From Tridacna crocea (Eukaryota > Mollusca > Bivalvia > Cardiida > Cardiidae), in assembly GCA_943736015.1 (NCBI GenBank), contig OX031065.1, positions 52,678,992 to 52,742,991 of the forward strand: a DNA stretch of 64,000 bases. The letters are read 5' to 3'. Position numbers and translations under genes: made by a program. The notes under the pieces were generated by a model. The model was not told where the DNA came from. It ran no database searches and saw nothing but the letters and a program-made list of their open reading frames with translations. Of this stretch, positions 56,050-64,000 are shown piece by piece (position 1 is the stretch's first letter; the number at the start of each line of letters is the position of its first letter).

Positions 56050-56493
56050 TTAACTCATCACCAAACAACAGGAACTTTCTTTCCGGCGTATTCTCGCCTC
56101 TCATCTCTGCTTATCAAGCATGTGAGAAAAGTAGTCAGTGGCTTTGGAAAGAAAGTTGTGTTAGTACCGGTGTAAGAAAGCCAGGAAACACATGGGTGTC
56201 ATCGGCCGCCATGATATGACCTTAGCTGTTAAAGACGCATTAAACTCCAATACAACCAACCAACCAACCTACCAAACAACAATATTTCAGGCTTGTCCAA
56301 ATGGAAAGCATTCAATTTTGCAGACGAAAAAAAAAAAAGTCGGAAAATTTGAAATTTGTTTTTTGAAGGGTTGAAAACATTGTGGAAAAGGAGAAAATGC
56401 TGTTTACCAGCATTTTCTTCTTGTTCCACAATGTTTTCAAAAGGCTTCTTTCACAGAGGTGTTAAAAGTCGGGATTGTGTGGTAAAGGGTTAC
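56050..56493 (-). mobile_element. TTAA hairpin MITE split by a SINE
   Basis: Left stub to ACCAAACAACA, then the SINE, then the rest from ACCAAACAACAATATTTC. Without the SINE and one duplicate it is 233 bp. Confidence 0.9.
56071..56270 (+). mobile_element. SINE with exact 11-bp target duplication
   Basis: ACCAAACAACA at 56060-56070 and 56271-56281. The body shares GCCATGATATGACCTTAGCT with the SINE at 32855 (reverse) and ends in ACCAACCAACCAACCT. The tRNA-like head is missing, so it is 5'-truncated. Confidence 0.9.
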
Positions 56494-56721
56494 CTCATCA
56501 CTAAACAACAATATTTCAGGCTTGTACAAATCGAAAGCCTTGAATTTTGCAGACGAAAAAAAAAAGTGTCTGAAAATTTGATATTTGTTTTGTGAAGGTT
56601 TGAAATTGTAGGAAAAGGAGGAAATGCTGGTGACCAGCATTTTCTCCTTTTCCCCACAATGTTTTGGGAAGGCTTCTTTCTCAGGGTTGTCAAAAGTAGA
56701 GATTGTGTGTTAATGGGTTAA
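56490..56721 (-). mobile_element. TTAA hairpin MITE, sister of the previous copy
   Basis: Shares with 56050 the unusual start CTCATCAC(C/T)AAACAACA and an AATTTTGCAGACGAAAAAA segment, so one arose from the other by local duplication. Confidence 0.88.
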
Positions 56722-56972
56722 TGTATGACAGGTGCATCAAAGCCCTTTGGCCTAGTGCATGGCTCATAATTAAAAAAAAAAAAACCCCTCTAATTACCAT
56801 ATTGCTCCAAATAAAAGCTCCCAGGAGCTATGCAAAACATATATAGAAAGCCTTTATTTTGTACCCATATTAAAATGCCAATTTTGTATATTTTAGTGTT
56901 TTAGTGATTGTATAGGGGAAATCTTAATCAGATTAGAGGAAATAATCATCAAATTCTTCAAATATTGTTATT

Positions 56973-57201
56973 TCAACTCTTTACCAAACAAAAAAATTTT
57001 GGGCTGGACCAAGTACAAAGCATCTGCCGACAACAAATTAAATCTTGTTGATGTGATAATTTCTGACTATGATAGGGTAGAAAATATTGCAGGAAAAGGA
57101 GAAAATGCTGGTTACCAGCATTTTCTCCTCTGGCCACAATGTTTTTAATAGGCTTCTTTCTCAGAGTTGTTAAAAGTTGGGATTGTGTGGTAAAGAGTTA
57201 A
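56973..57201 (-). mobile_element. TTAA hairpin MITE, type I
   Basis: 229 bp. Left boundary TCAA. Confidence 0.88.
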
Positions 57202-57235
57202 TCAGCTAATGTACATTAGGTTATCATGAGGGGGG

Positions 57236-57900
57236 GCTAATATTATGTAGGGGGCTTTTAGTGGGAGAAATACAGTACTCTTTATCACTGGTAAACTGAA
57301 GATTGTCATTATGATGCAATCTTAATGTGTACCCGGCAATGTATGATGCAATCACAATGTGTAACCAAAACAACAACATACAGCACTGACCTGATCTGCT
57401 GTTATCCTGTGATTGAGTAGATACTCTTTCCTTATCTATAGCTTGGCATTGGGGATAAATATAAAACATATGCATTTGATCTGGTATTAGATGAATGAGC
57501 CGATAATGCAGTGGTAGAACGGTGCACTATCAATCCTGAGGCCAGTGGTTTGATACCGGGTCCTACCAGGACCTTAAGTTATCGGGGGTGGGGTGGGGAC
57601 TATTATAAGAGAGGATGCTTTTATTGGGAGTAAAACATTTCTCTATATATTGGTAAGCAGAAGATTGTATGATGCAATCTCAATGTGTACCCACAACAAA
57701 GACATTCAGCACTGAACTGATCAACTGCTACCCTGTGATTGAGTATTTTCATTATCTACTGCTCAGCATCAATGATAAATATGAAACACATGTAGTTGAT
57801 CTGATATTAGATGGATGGACGGGTAGTGAAGTGGAAAATGCTAGACTATCAATCCTGAGGCCAAAGTTTCGATACAGGGCCCAACCAGGACCTTTCTGAG
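57236..57900 (+). repeat. Two-copy tandem repeat with tRNA-like heads
   Basis: About 350 bp occurs twice (57236-57590, 57595-57900), with GATGCAATCT(T/C)AATGTGTACC and ACTATCAATCCTGAGGCCA in both. Each ends in a SINE-like head (57491-57573 and 57818-57895) with A-box ATGCAGTGGTAGAAC and B-box GGTTTGATACC. The second copy is diverged. Confidence 0.8.
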
Positions 57901-58110
57901 ACACCTTGTGTTTCCCACCCAACTAGAAGTGAACTGGTTTGGAGCCCAGAGATAGCCTCGCATGTATTGGTGCTTTAAACTGGGCACATGAAAGAACCAA
58001 GGAGGTCTATTCGAAGTAGACCTAGGGGCTTGTACCCAGATTTCCTTGTGTATGATTCGTTCTCTCTAATGGTCCATACCATAATTATATGCCTAGAGCA
58101 TGGAGGGACC

Positions 58111-58330
58111 TTAACTCTTTACCACATGGCAAAATTTTAGACCTATCCAAATTCAAAGCATTTGCAGATGACAATGTCGATGTGGCTCATATGGTGCAAC
58201 TGTTAGGGTAGAAAACATCGTGGAAAAGAGAAAATGCTGGTTACGAGCATTTCCTCCTTTTCCCACTATGTTTTTAAAAGGCTTGTTCCTCAGGGTTGTC
58301 AAAAGTCATCCTTATGGGGTAAAGGGTTAA
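58111..58330 (-). mobile_element. TTAA hairpin MITE, type I
   Basis: Core GCTGGTTACGAGCAT. Shares TTAA with the next copy. Confidence 0.87.
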
Positions 58331-58485
58331 CTCATTACAAAATGACATTTTTTGTCTTGTCCAAATCTAAAGCATTTGCAGACAACAACATAAAAATGAC
58401 TGAAAATTTGAAATTTGTTTTGTGAGTTGTGAGGGCAGAAAACAGTGTGGGAAATAGAAGTAGATATTGTGTGGTATTGGGTTAA
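58327..58485 (-). mobile_element. TTAA hairpin MITE, palindrome deleted
   Basis: 159 bp. CAGTGTGGGAAATAGAAGT joins directly to AGATATTGTGTGG. Confidence 0.85.
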
Positions 58486-58611
58486 TCCTACAAAGTCATC
58501 ATGATCTGATATAAATGTGCAAGATAGAAGATGCCATGATAAGAGAGGGAGAGAACATTGTTTGGGGAGGGGGGGAAAAGCAGAGGGTTGAAGAGTTTTT
58601 TCCGAAACTGT

Positions 58612-58838
58612 CTTAGCCCATTACCACACAATCCCTCCTTTTGACGCCCCTAAGAAAGAAGCCTTTAGAAAACATTTTTGGAAAAGGAGAAAATGCTGGT
58701 AACCAGCATTTTCTCCTTCCACAATGTTTTCTACCCTTCACAAAACAAATCTCAAGTTTTCAGTCACTTTTATTTTGTTGTCTGCAAATGCTTTCAATTT
58801 GGACAATCCTAAAATACTGTCGTTTGATAATGAGTTAA
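58612..58838 (+). mobile_element. TTAA hairpin MITE (CCCATTACC)
   Basis: Left boundary TTAG. Right arm lacks TTTCC. Confidence 0.9.
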
Positions 58839-59012
58839 CCTCACAAAACGATTTTTGAGTCCTCCATATTGAAAGTATATATATATATCAGTAGATGAAG
58901 GATCAAAGTTGGCCCCAAAAAGTGGAATTTGTCTTTGAAAGAGTTAAAATCATTGTGGGAATCCTTTTACCAGAATGTTTTCAAAAACCTTCTTTATCAG
59001 GGTCTCTAAGAC
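58835..59012 (-). mobile_element. TTAA hairpin MITE, palindrome deleted
   Basis: CATTGTGGGAATCC joins to TTTTACCAGAATG. A short (TA)n run in the left flank. Confidence 0.75.
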
Positions 59013-59241
59013 TTAACTCTTTACCAAACGGCAAAAATGTGGACTGGTCCAAATTAAAATGATTTGCAGACAACAAATTAAATGTTCCTAAAATGATGAT
59101 TTTTGTTTTGGATGAGGAAGAAAACATTGTGAGAAAAGGAGAAAATGCTGGTTACTAGCATTTCCTCCTTTTTGCACAATGTTTTCAAAAGCCTTCTCCT
59201 ACAGGGTCATTAAAACTCTGGATTGTGTGGTAATGGGTTAA
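59013..59241 (-). mobile_element. TTAA hairpin MITE, type I, intact
   Basis: 229 bp. Confidence 0.91.
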
Positions 59242-59244
59242 AGG

Positions 59245-59473
59245 TTAACTCTTTACCAAGCAACCTTGGGTTTTAACAACCCCATGAAAGAAGCCTATTG
59301 AAAACATCATGGGTAAAGGAGAAAATGCTGGTAACCAGCATTTTCTCCTTTTCCCACAATGTTTTCTATTCTATTGAAGACAAATTTCATCATTGTAGCC
59401 ATATTTATTTTGACATCTGCAAATGCTTTCTATTTGGACAAGTCTAAAGTTTTGTCATTTGGTAAAGAGTTAA
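59245..59473 (+). mobile_element. TTAA hairpin MITE, type I, intact
   Basis: 229 bp, 3 bp after the previous copy and in opposite orientation. Confidence 0.91.
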
Positions 59474-59545
59474 ACGGACTGTGTGCTCTTCTAGAATTAA
59501 GCCTTAGACTGCAAAATGTGACATGAAGGAACTTTTGCAGACAAT

Positions 59546-59590
59546 GTAGATCAAGATCAGACTGCACAAAATATTGTATGATCTTTGATC
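59546..59590. repeat. Second hairpin family (ATCAGACTGCA)
   Basis: GATCAAGATCAGACTGCACA faces TTGTATGATCTTTGATC. Confidence 0.7.
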
Positions 59591-59671
59591 CCACTGGGAA
59601 AACATTTTTCCCCAAAAAATAACTTTGAGATGCCAATATTTGGGTTTTTACAATTGTCTGGAAAGTTTCAT

Positions 59672-59884
59672 TTCACCCTTTACCACACAATGACGACTTT
59701 TAACGAACCTGAGAAAGAAGCCTTGTGAAAACATTGTAAGAAAAGGAGAAAATGCTGGTAACCAGCATTTTCTCCTTTTCCCACAATGCTTTCTACTCAG
59801 AAAAATTTTTTTAGTCACAATTTTTTGCTGCCTGCAAATGCTTTCGGACTACTCTAGAACTTTGTGGTCTGGTAATGGGATGTC
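59672..59884 (+). mobile_element. TTAA hairpin MITE, right side shortened
   Basis: Boundary TTCA at the left. Right flank shortened and its end decayed. About 50 bp before the acceptor of the tyrosine aminotransferase ATG exon. Confidence 0.82.
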
Positions 59885-59968
59885 TTATTTACCAGGTTAT
59901 GGGTAACTTATCCTATCTTTTTGCTTTGAATTTCAGATTGTCTCACATTGTGTAAAACTTAAAGGTTA

Positions 59969-60122
59969 ATGGAGCCAAGTCTGAAAAGAAGGAAACTGAA
60001 ACACTCATGGAATGTGCAATCATCTGCCATTGCGAAGAAAACTTTCAACCCAATCCGTAGTATCGTAGATGGGATGAAACTTACACCAAACCCACAGAAA
60101 GATATGATAGCTCTCTCAATAG
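59969..60122 (+). CDS. TAT: TAT coding exon 1
   Basis: TTAATGG start, donor ATAG|GTAATA, ends in phase 1. Confidence 0.9.
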
Positions 60123-62708
60123 GTAATAACCCCTTTTATCATCTTCGCAAGCCAAGGCTGACAATTCACTACTCTACCCTTGGCAGATCGAGCTTGATTT
60201 TTACATTTCCCCGATACGCTTTTTCATTGGATGCAGCCGGCTCTAACTGCAACAAATGAAATCGCTTGTACCATTTCATCTTTGATAAAAATAGAACAAG
60301 GTTGCTACCTTTCGAATAGAAGGTAAACATGGAAACCCACATGGATGTCTGCTTATCACCTCATGTGTATTCGCAAGCGGTTTGTAAAACGATATTTCAT
60401 TGGCTTTTAGAAATATGATGTGATGGGGGGTAATAACCAGCATCCAATAGAGGGCGCACGGCAGGAATCTCGAAATCAGGCTCAGTCAGCCAAAGTAAGA
60501 CCCATGTAGTGATAGTAACCTTGGCTTGCGAAGATGCTTTTTCATAGGACAAAGTTTTATACTTGCCTACTTTGAAAGCTTTTGCAGACCATGAATTTTA
60601 AGTGTGGCTTAACACTTTCACTCAACAAGAATTTGGACTTGTCCAAACTGAAAGCATTTGCAGACGACAATTTAAATGTTGTCTGAATAATGAAATTTGT
60701 CTTTGATGGAGTAGAAAACATTGTGGGAAAAGGAGAAAATGCTGGTAAGCAGCATTTTCTCCTTTTCGCACAAAGTTTTCAGAAGGCTTTTCCTACAGGG
60801 TCGTTAAAAGTCATGATTGTGTGGTAAAGAGTTAACTCTAGTCTTTACCAAATGACAGCAGATTTGGAAGTTGTACGAATATACTTAAGTTTTCAACAGG
60901 GTAGTAAACATTGAGGGAAAACGAAAAACTGCTGGTTACCAGCATTTTCTCCATTTCCCACAATGTTTTCTGTAGGCATTTTCCTCTTGGCTGTTAAAAG
61001 TCTGGATTGTGTGGTAATGGGTTAATGCATCTCTGTGATTTATGATATCACCCAAGTCATATCATTATCAAGGATCCACAATAGCCTTTTTGTTCAACAA
61101 CAGACTTGTTAATAAGATAGAATGGTCTTTAGACATACAGAAAAGTGACCAATAGTGAAAAGTTTTGGTTCAGGTCAGCCGGAGTGGACTGCACAGGCTG
61201 GTCTGGGTCGATACTTTTTGCAGATACAACAAGTCCTCTTTTCACAGTGGATGGCTCATTTATATTTTAAAGGAGATCCTACAGTATTTGGGAATCTGAA
61301 GGTACCTGCAGAGGTGAACAATGCACTGATGAAGTATACAGTTCAGGAGAAACACAATGGCTATGGACCATCTACAGGTAGGTAACAAGGGGCTTCTACA
61401 GGAATGATACAAAATTAATGTGTCTTATATTGGAATGGCCTTGATAGAATGTATAATGTTGTAATAGTGTGGAATCTTGGGGTTTATTCAAATAGGGGAG
61501 ATAGATGTTTGGTCTAGAAAATTTTATGATTTCTGGAATCTTAATTCAGGAATCATTATTCTTGTATAAAAATGATGTATGAGCAATGCTGCATGAAAAA
61601 AAGGGCTTTATGCATCTACAAAAATTATCGTCGTAGGTTGGGGTGTGCCATCTGCCCAGGCTGACCTCTGTTGAAAATCTTTGTTAATAGTACATGTAGC
61701 TTTTGTACATGTTTAACCCTTTGCCAAACAATCCTGGCTTTTCACGACCCTGAGGAAGAAGCTGTCTGAAAACATTGAGGGAAAAGGAGAAAATGCTGGT
61801 AATCAGCATTTTCTCCTTTTCCCGCAAAGTTTTCTGTCATGTTGGAAATAAATTTTTATTTTTGAGGATTTTTTTTTTTTTTGTCATCTGCAAGTGCTTT
61901 CAATTTGGACCAGTCTAAAAATTTGTGGTTTGGTAAAGTATGATGGATTCTATAGATGCTTGTAATGATTTGCTAATGTATCGTATCATGCAGATGAATC
62001 AATCCTATACTCCCAAATTCATAATTTTAATGACCTTGGAGAAGTTGTCACAAAACATTGTGGAAAAAAGAGAATGTGCTGGTAACCATCATTTCTCCTT
62101 TTCTCACAATGTTTTCTAACCCATTGGAGGCAGCAGAAGTCATTATTTGAGATTTGTTACATTTGTTGTCTGCAAATTCTTTTCAGTTTGGTAGAGCCCA
62201 AAGTTTAGTCGGTCGATAATGGGTTAAACCCCTTTTTCACAGAGCATGACTCCCTTATGACCTGCTACATGCGAAAAGGGACCTTTGGACATTGGTATAA
62301 AGTGTCGTCTAAGATCAGCTTGTGCAGTAACTGTTGCAAGCAGGCTGATCAGAAATGACACTTTCTGTATTTATGTAATTTTCTGTTTTGTGCAAATCTA
62401 AGAGTAGCACAAAATCTTACATAGTCATAAATTGAGGTCTTGGATGAGCCTGTGCAGTCCACACAGGCTAATCTGAGACGATACTTTTCGCAAAAGTCCG
62501 AATACTCCTTTTTGCTTGTTGCAAGCCATACTATACATGTATAATTTTTTGCAACCCTGACTGTCACTGAAAAAACACTGAACAGGATACTAACAGATAC
62601 CTGGCTATTCTATAATGAACAATGTCTTGTATAACTTCAGGGTATGAGAATACAAGGAGGGCCGTTGCTGAGTACTCATCCACTCCAACAAGTAAAGTTG
62701 ATGCAAAG
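59969..62708 (+). CDS. TAT: Tyrosine aminotransferase, 5' part (window ends inside gene)
   Basis: PLP-dependent class I aminotransferase that moves the amino group of tyrosine to 2-oxoglutarate, the first step of tyrosine breakdown. Coding exons here are 59969-60122, 61273-61377 and 62641-62708, encoding residues 1-109 in one frame with GT-AG introns. The basic N-terminus [19 protein letters not shown] is followed by [41 protein letters not shown] and [11 protein letters not shown], matching animal TAT in order and spacing. The PLP-binding lysine and the rest lie beyond the window; I see no fourth exon before 64000. An acceptor TTTGAATTTCAG at 59936 shows an untranslated exon upstream. Intron 1 has a 0.4-kb TIR element and three MITEs. 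Confidence 0.9.
60140..60536. mobile_element. TIR element in TAT intron 1
   Basis: CATCTTCGCAAGCCAAGG at 60140-60157 and its exact complement at 60519-60536; 397 bp. It begins 17 bp after the exon 1 donor. No ORF. Family unknown. Confidence 0.85.
60545..60608 (-). mobile_element. TTAA hairpin MITE, left fragment
   Basis: TTTTATACTTGCC ... GAAAGCTTTTGCAGACC ... AAGTGTGGC. Cut at the next copy's TTAA. Confidence 0.6.
60609..60835 (-). mobile_element. TTAA hairpin MITE, type I
   Basis: Near full length. Confidence 0.88.
60841..61025 (-). mobile_element. TTAA hairpin MITE, left flank deleted
   Basis: 185 bp. The left arm is mutated and the palindrome still recognisable. Confidence 0.75.
61145..61260. 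repeat. Dispersed repeat fragment
   Basis: GACTGCACAGGCTGGTCTGG, GATACTTTTTGCAGATAC and CTTTTCACAGTGG. Relatives at 47590-47635, 62270-62350 and 62440-62515. It ends 12 bp before TAT exon 2. Confidence 0.6.
61273..61377 (+). CDS. TAT: TAT coding exon 2
   Basis: Acceptor TATATTTTAAAG, donor [25 protein letters not shown]. Confidence 0.93.
61713..61938 (+). mobile_element. TTAA hairpin MITE, type I
   Basis: Left arm CATTGAGGG, right arm CCCGCAAAG (not matched). Right end decayed. Confidence 0.86.
62004..62227 (+). mobile_element. TTAA hairpin MITE, diverged
   Basis: Left end decayed. Right end GATAATGGGTTAA. Confidence 0.75.
62228..62640. repeat. Dispersed repeat fragments
   Basis: CCCCTTTTTCACAGAGCATG (62228 on), then GTGCAGTCCACACAGGCTAA and GACGATACTTTTCGC (62452-62492). 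Short repeats of the same family as 61145. Confidence 0.55.
62641..62708 (+). CDS. TAT: TAT coding exon 3
   Basis: Acceptor TATAACTTCAG, donor AAAG|GTATTG, ends in phase 0. Confidence 0.9.
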
Positions 62709-62886
62709 GTATTGACATCATTGTATTGGATAAACATATAAGCTTCTATAGACATCTGCCTATTCTTTTAACAGACAGCTTTTGTAAAAAGTTGTGGCAA
62801 AAAGAAAAACTGCTTGTAAGGGGTGATATCCTATGTTCATTAGCTTTAATGGCTTCATATTTGATCTTATATTAGTCCTGACTGCA

Positions 62887-63041
62887 TATCAACTTGTTAC
62901 CAAACAATAAAATTTTGGACTAGTCCAAAATGAGAGCATTTGCAGACAACAGAACATTTACTGAAAAGTTAGAAAACATCGTGGGAAATGGCTTTCTCAG
63001 GGTCATTAATTAGATGTTTGGATTGTGTGGTAAAGAGTTAA
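62887..63041 (-). mobile_element. TTAA hairpin MITE, palindrome deleted
   Basis: ACATCGTGGGAAATGGC joins directly to TTTCTCAGGGTCATT. Confidence 0.82.
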
Positions 63042-63171
63042 TAATCCATATTTCAAGTTTTGTCTGCTTCAGATATGTTTTAAATTTGTTTCTGTTTTAT
63101 GTTGAAATTTGATTGAGTAAAGAACCTTTGTATTTTCAAAATAAAATTTGTCACACACAAAAAAAAAACCA

Positions 63172-63245
63172 AACATTTTAACTGCCCTCAGGAAAAAGCC
63201 TTTTGAAAGTATTGTGTGGAAAGGGAGAAATGCAATTTACCAGGA
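63172..63245 (+). mobile_element. TTAA hairpin MITE, left inner fragment
   Basis: TTTTAACTGCCCTCAGG to GGAGAAATGCAATTTACC. Confidence 0.55.
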
Positions 63246-63258
63246 ATTGATAACTGGA

Positions 63259-63487
63259 TTAACTCTATACCAGACGACAAAATTTTAGCCTTGTCTATAT
63301 TGAAAGCATTTGCAGACGACATTTTCACTGGGGCTCAAATGATACAATTTTTCTTTGACAGGAGAGAAAACGTTGTGGGAAAAGGAGAAAATGCTGGTAA
63401 CCAGCATTTTCTCCTTTTCCCACAATGTTTTCTAAAGACTTCTTTCTCAGGGTTGTCAAAAGTAGGGATTGTGTGGTAATGGGTTAA
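63259..63487 (-). mobile_element. TTAA hairpin MITE, type I, intact
   Basis: 229 bp, right end GGTAATGGGTTAA. Confidence 0.93.
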
Positions 63488-63639
63488 GCCTGCCTCTCTA
63501 TCTATCTGTCTGTAGACTACGAATTAAATGTGAGCCTAACTATGCAGTTTTGCTCTGAAGGCAGATCAGTGTTTTAGTGGCCCTTATGAAGAATGCATTT
63601 CAAAGCTTCATGGATAGAGAACCAAATGCTGGCTACAAG

Positions 63640-64000
63640 CACATGCTCCTTTTTATGCTCCCCGAAGGGCGAGCATATAGTCGCCGCTTCGTCTGTCCGT
63701 CTGTTCGTCCGTCCGTCCGTCCTTCCGTCCGTCTGTCCGTCCGTCCGTACGAAGCGATTTCTCCACAACCCTTGGACCAAATTGGATGAAACTTCATATA
63801 TGAACTCCTTGGGGTAATGCGCCGATATACTTTTCCCGGATTTTCAATTTGACCCCGTGTCATGGAAAAAAGGGGCTTAATGCAAAATTGCAATTTTTAC
63901 CAATATCTCATTCAGTTTTTGTCAGAATATCATGAAACTTCATGGTTATATTTTTTATGGAAAGTCTTAGCATGTGCCCTTGCTATTTTTTATCTGGGCA
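63640..64000 (+). mobile_element. HINE-like element, cut by window edge
   Basis: TATGCTCCCCGAAGGGCGAGCATA is a terminal hairpin. It is followed by a GTCCGTCC run (63690-63748) and CACAACCCTTGGACCAAATT. Continues past 64000. Confidence 0.75.

Noticed and set aside
63574..63893. Arg/Ser-rich ORFs over the GTCC run
   Set aside because: Frames through a simple repeat with no support as protein.

Overview
This is eukaryotic nuclear DNA, most likely from a heterodont bivalve mollusc. The phylum is inferred from the repeats: tRNA-derived SINEs ending in an ACCAACCAACC-like tail, GTCC-rich elements with a short terminal hairpin, and AATCTGAGACGATACTTTT-type dispersed repeats. There are no operons, ribosome-binding sites or bacterial genes. 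The genes are split by introns with GT-AG borders. Coding exons make up only about 3 kb of the window; about half is recognisable repeat.

Four conserved housekeeping or metabolic genes can be rebuilt exon by exon with matching phases. (1) SmB/SNRPB, + strand, 12817-18926, five coding exons, 170 aa; exon 1 supplies only the ATG. (2) GINS2/PSF2, - strand, 28667-21798, five exons, 183 aa. (3) A TMEM143-like mitochondrial membrane protein (DUF3754 type), + strand, 37294-44346, six exons, 556 aa. (4) The 5' part of tyrosine aminotransferase, + strand, 59969-62708, three exons, 109 residues, running off the window. One more possible short exon on the - strand (11343-11630) is not recognised. The genes share no pathway: pre-mRNA splicing, DNA replication, a mitochondrial membrane protein and tyrosine catabolism.

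The dominant feature is one family of short non-autonomous transposons, called here the TTAA hairpin MITE. About 100 whole or broken copies cover roughly a third of the window. The intact unit is 229 bp counting a TTAA at each end (221 bp plus the target duplication). Its ends are CCC(T/A)TTACC...GGTAA(A/T)GGG. In the middle is a near-perfect palindrome of about 67 bp, running from GAAAACATTGTGGG through AAAATGCTGGTAACCAGCAT to CCCACAATGTTTTC. Orientation is given as + when the palindrome is followed by the GTCTGCAAATGC segment. Type I is the majority. Types II, III and IV keep the length, ends and palindrome position but differ in arm and flank sequence. The TTAA duplication and CCC/GGG ends fit a piggyBac-like transposase in trans; no transposase gene is present here.

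The copies insert into each other, into an 82-bp satellite, and into larger elements, and other elements insert into them, so insertion order can be read. Other repeats are: 156-bp tandem arrays inside Helitron/HINE-like elements (22.7-23.9 kb and 52.0-53.7 kb), a 1.16-kb fold-back element (13.3-14.4 kb), several other terminal-inverted-repeat elements, tRNA-derived SINEs, a second dispersed hairpin family with the motif ATCAGACTGCA, and simple repeats.

The main candidate for something undescribed is the palindrome itself. In at least ten individual copies, and between subfamilies, both arms carry matching changes, as if one arm were repeatedly used to rewrite the other.
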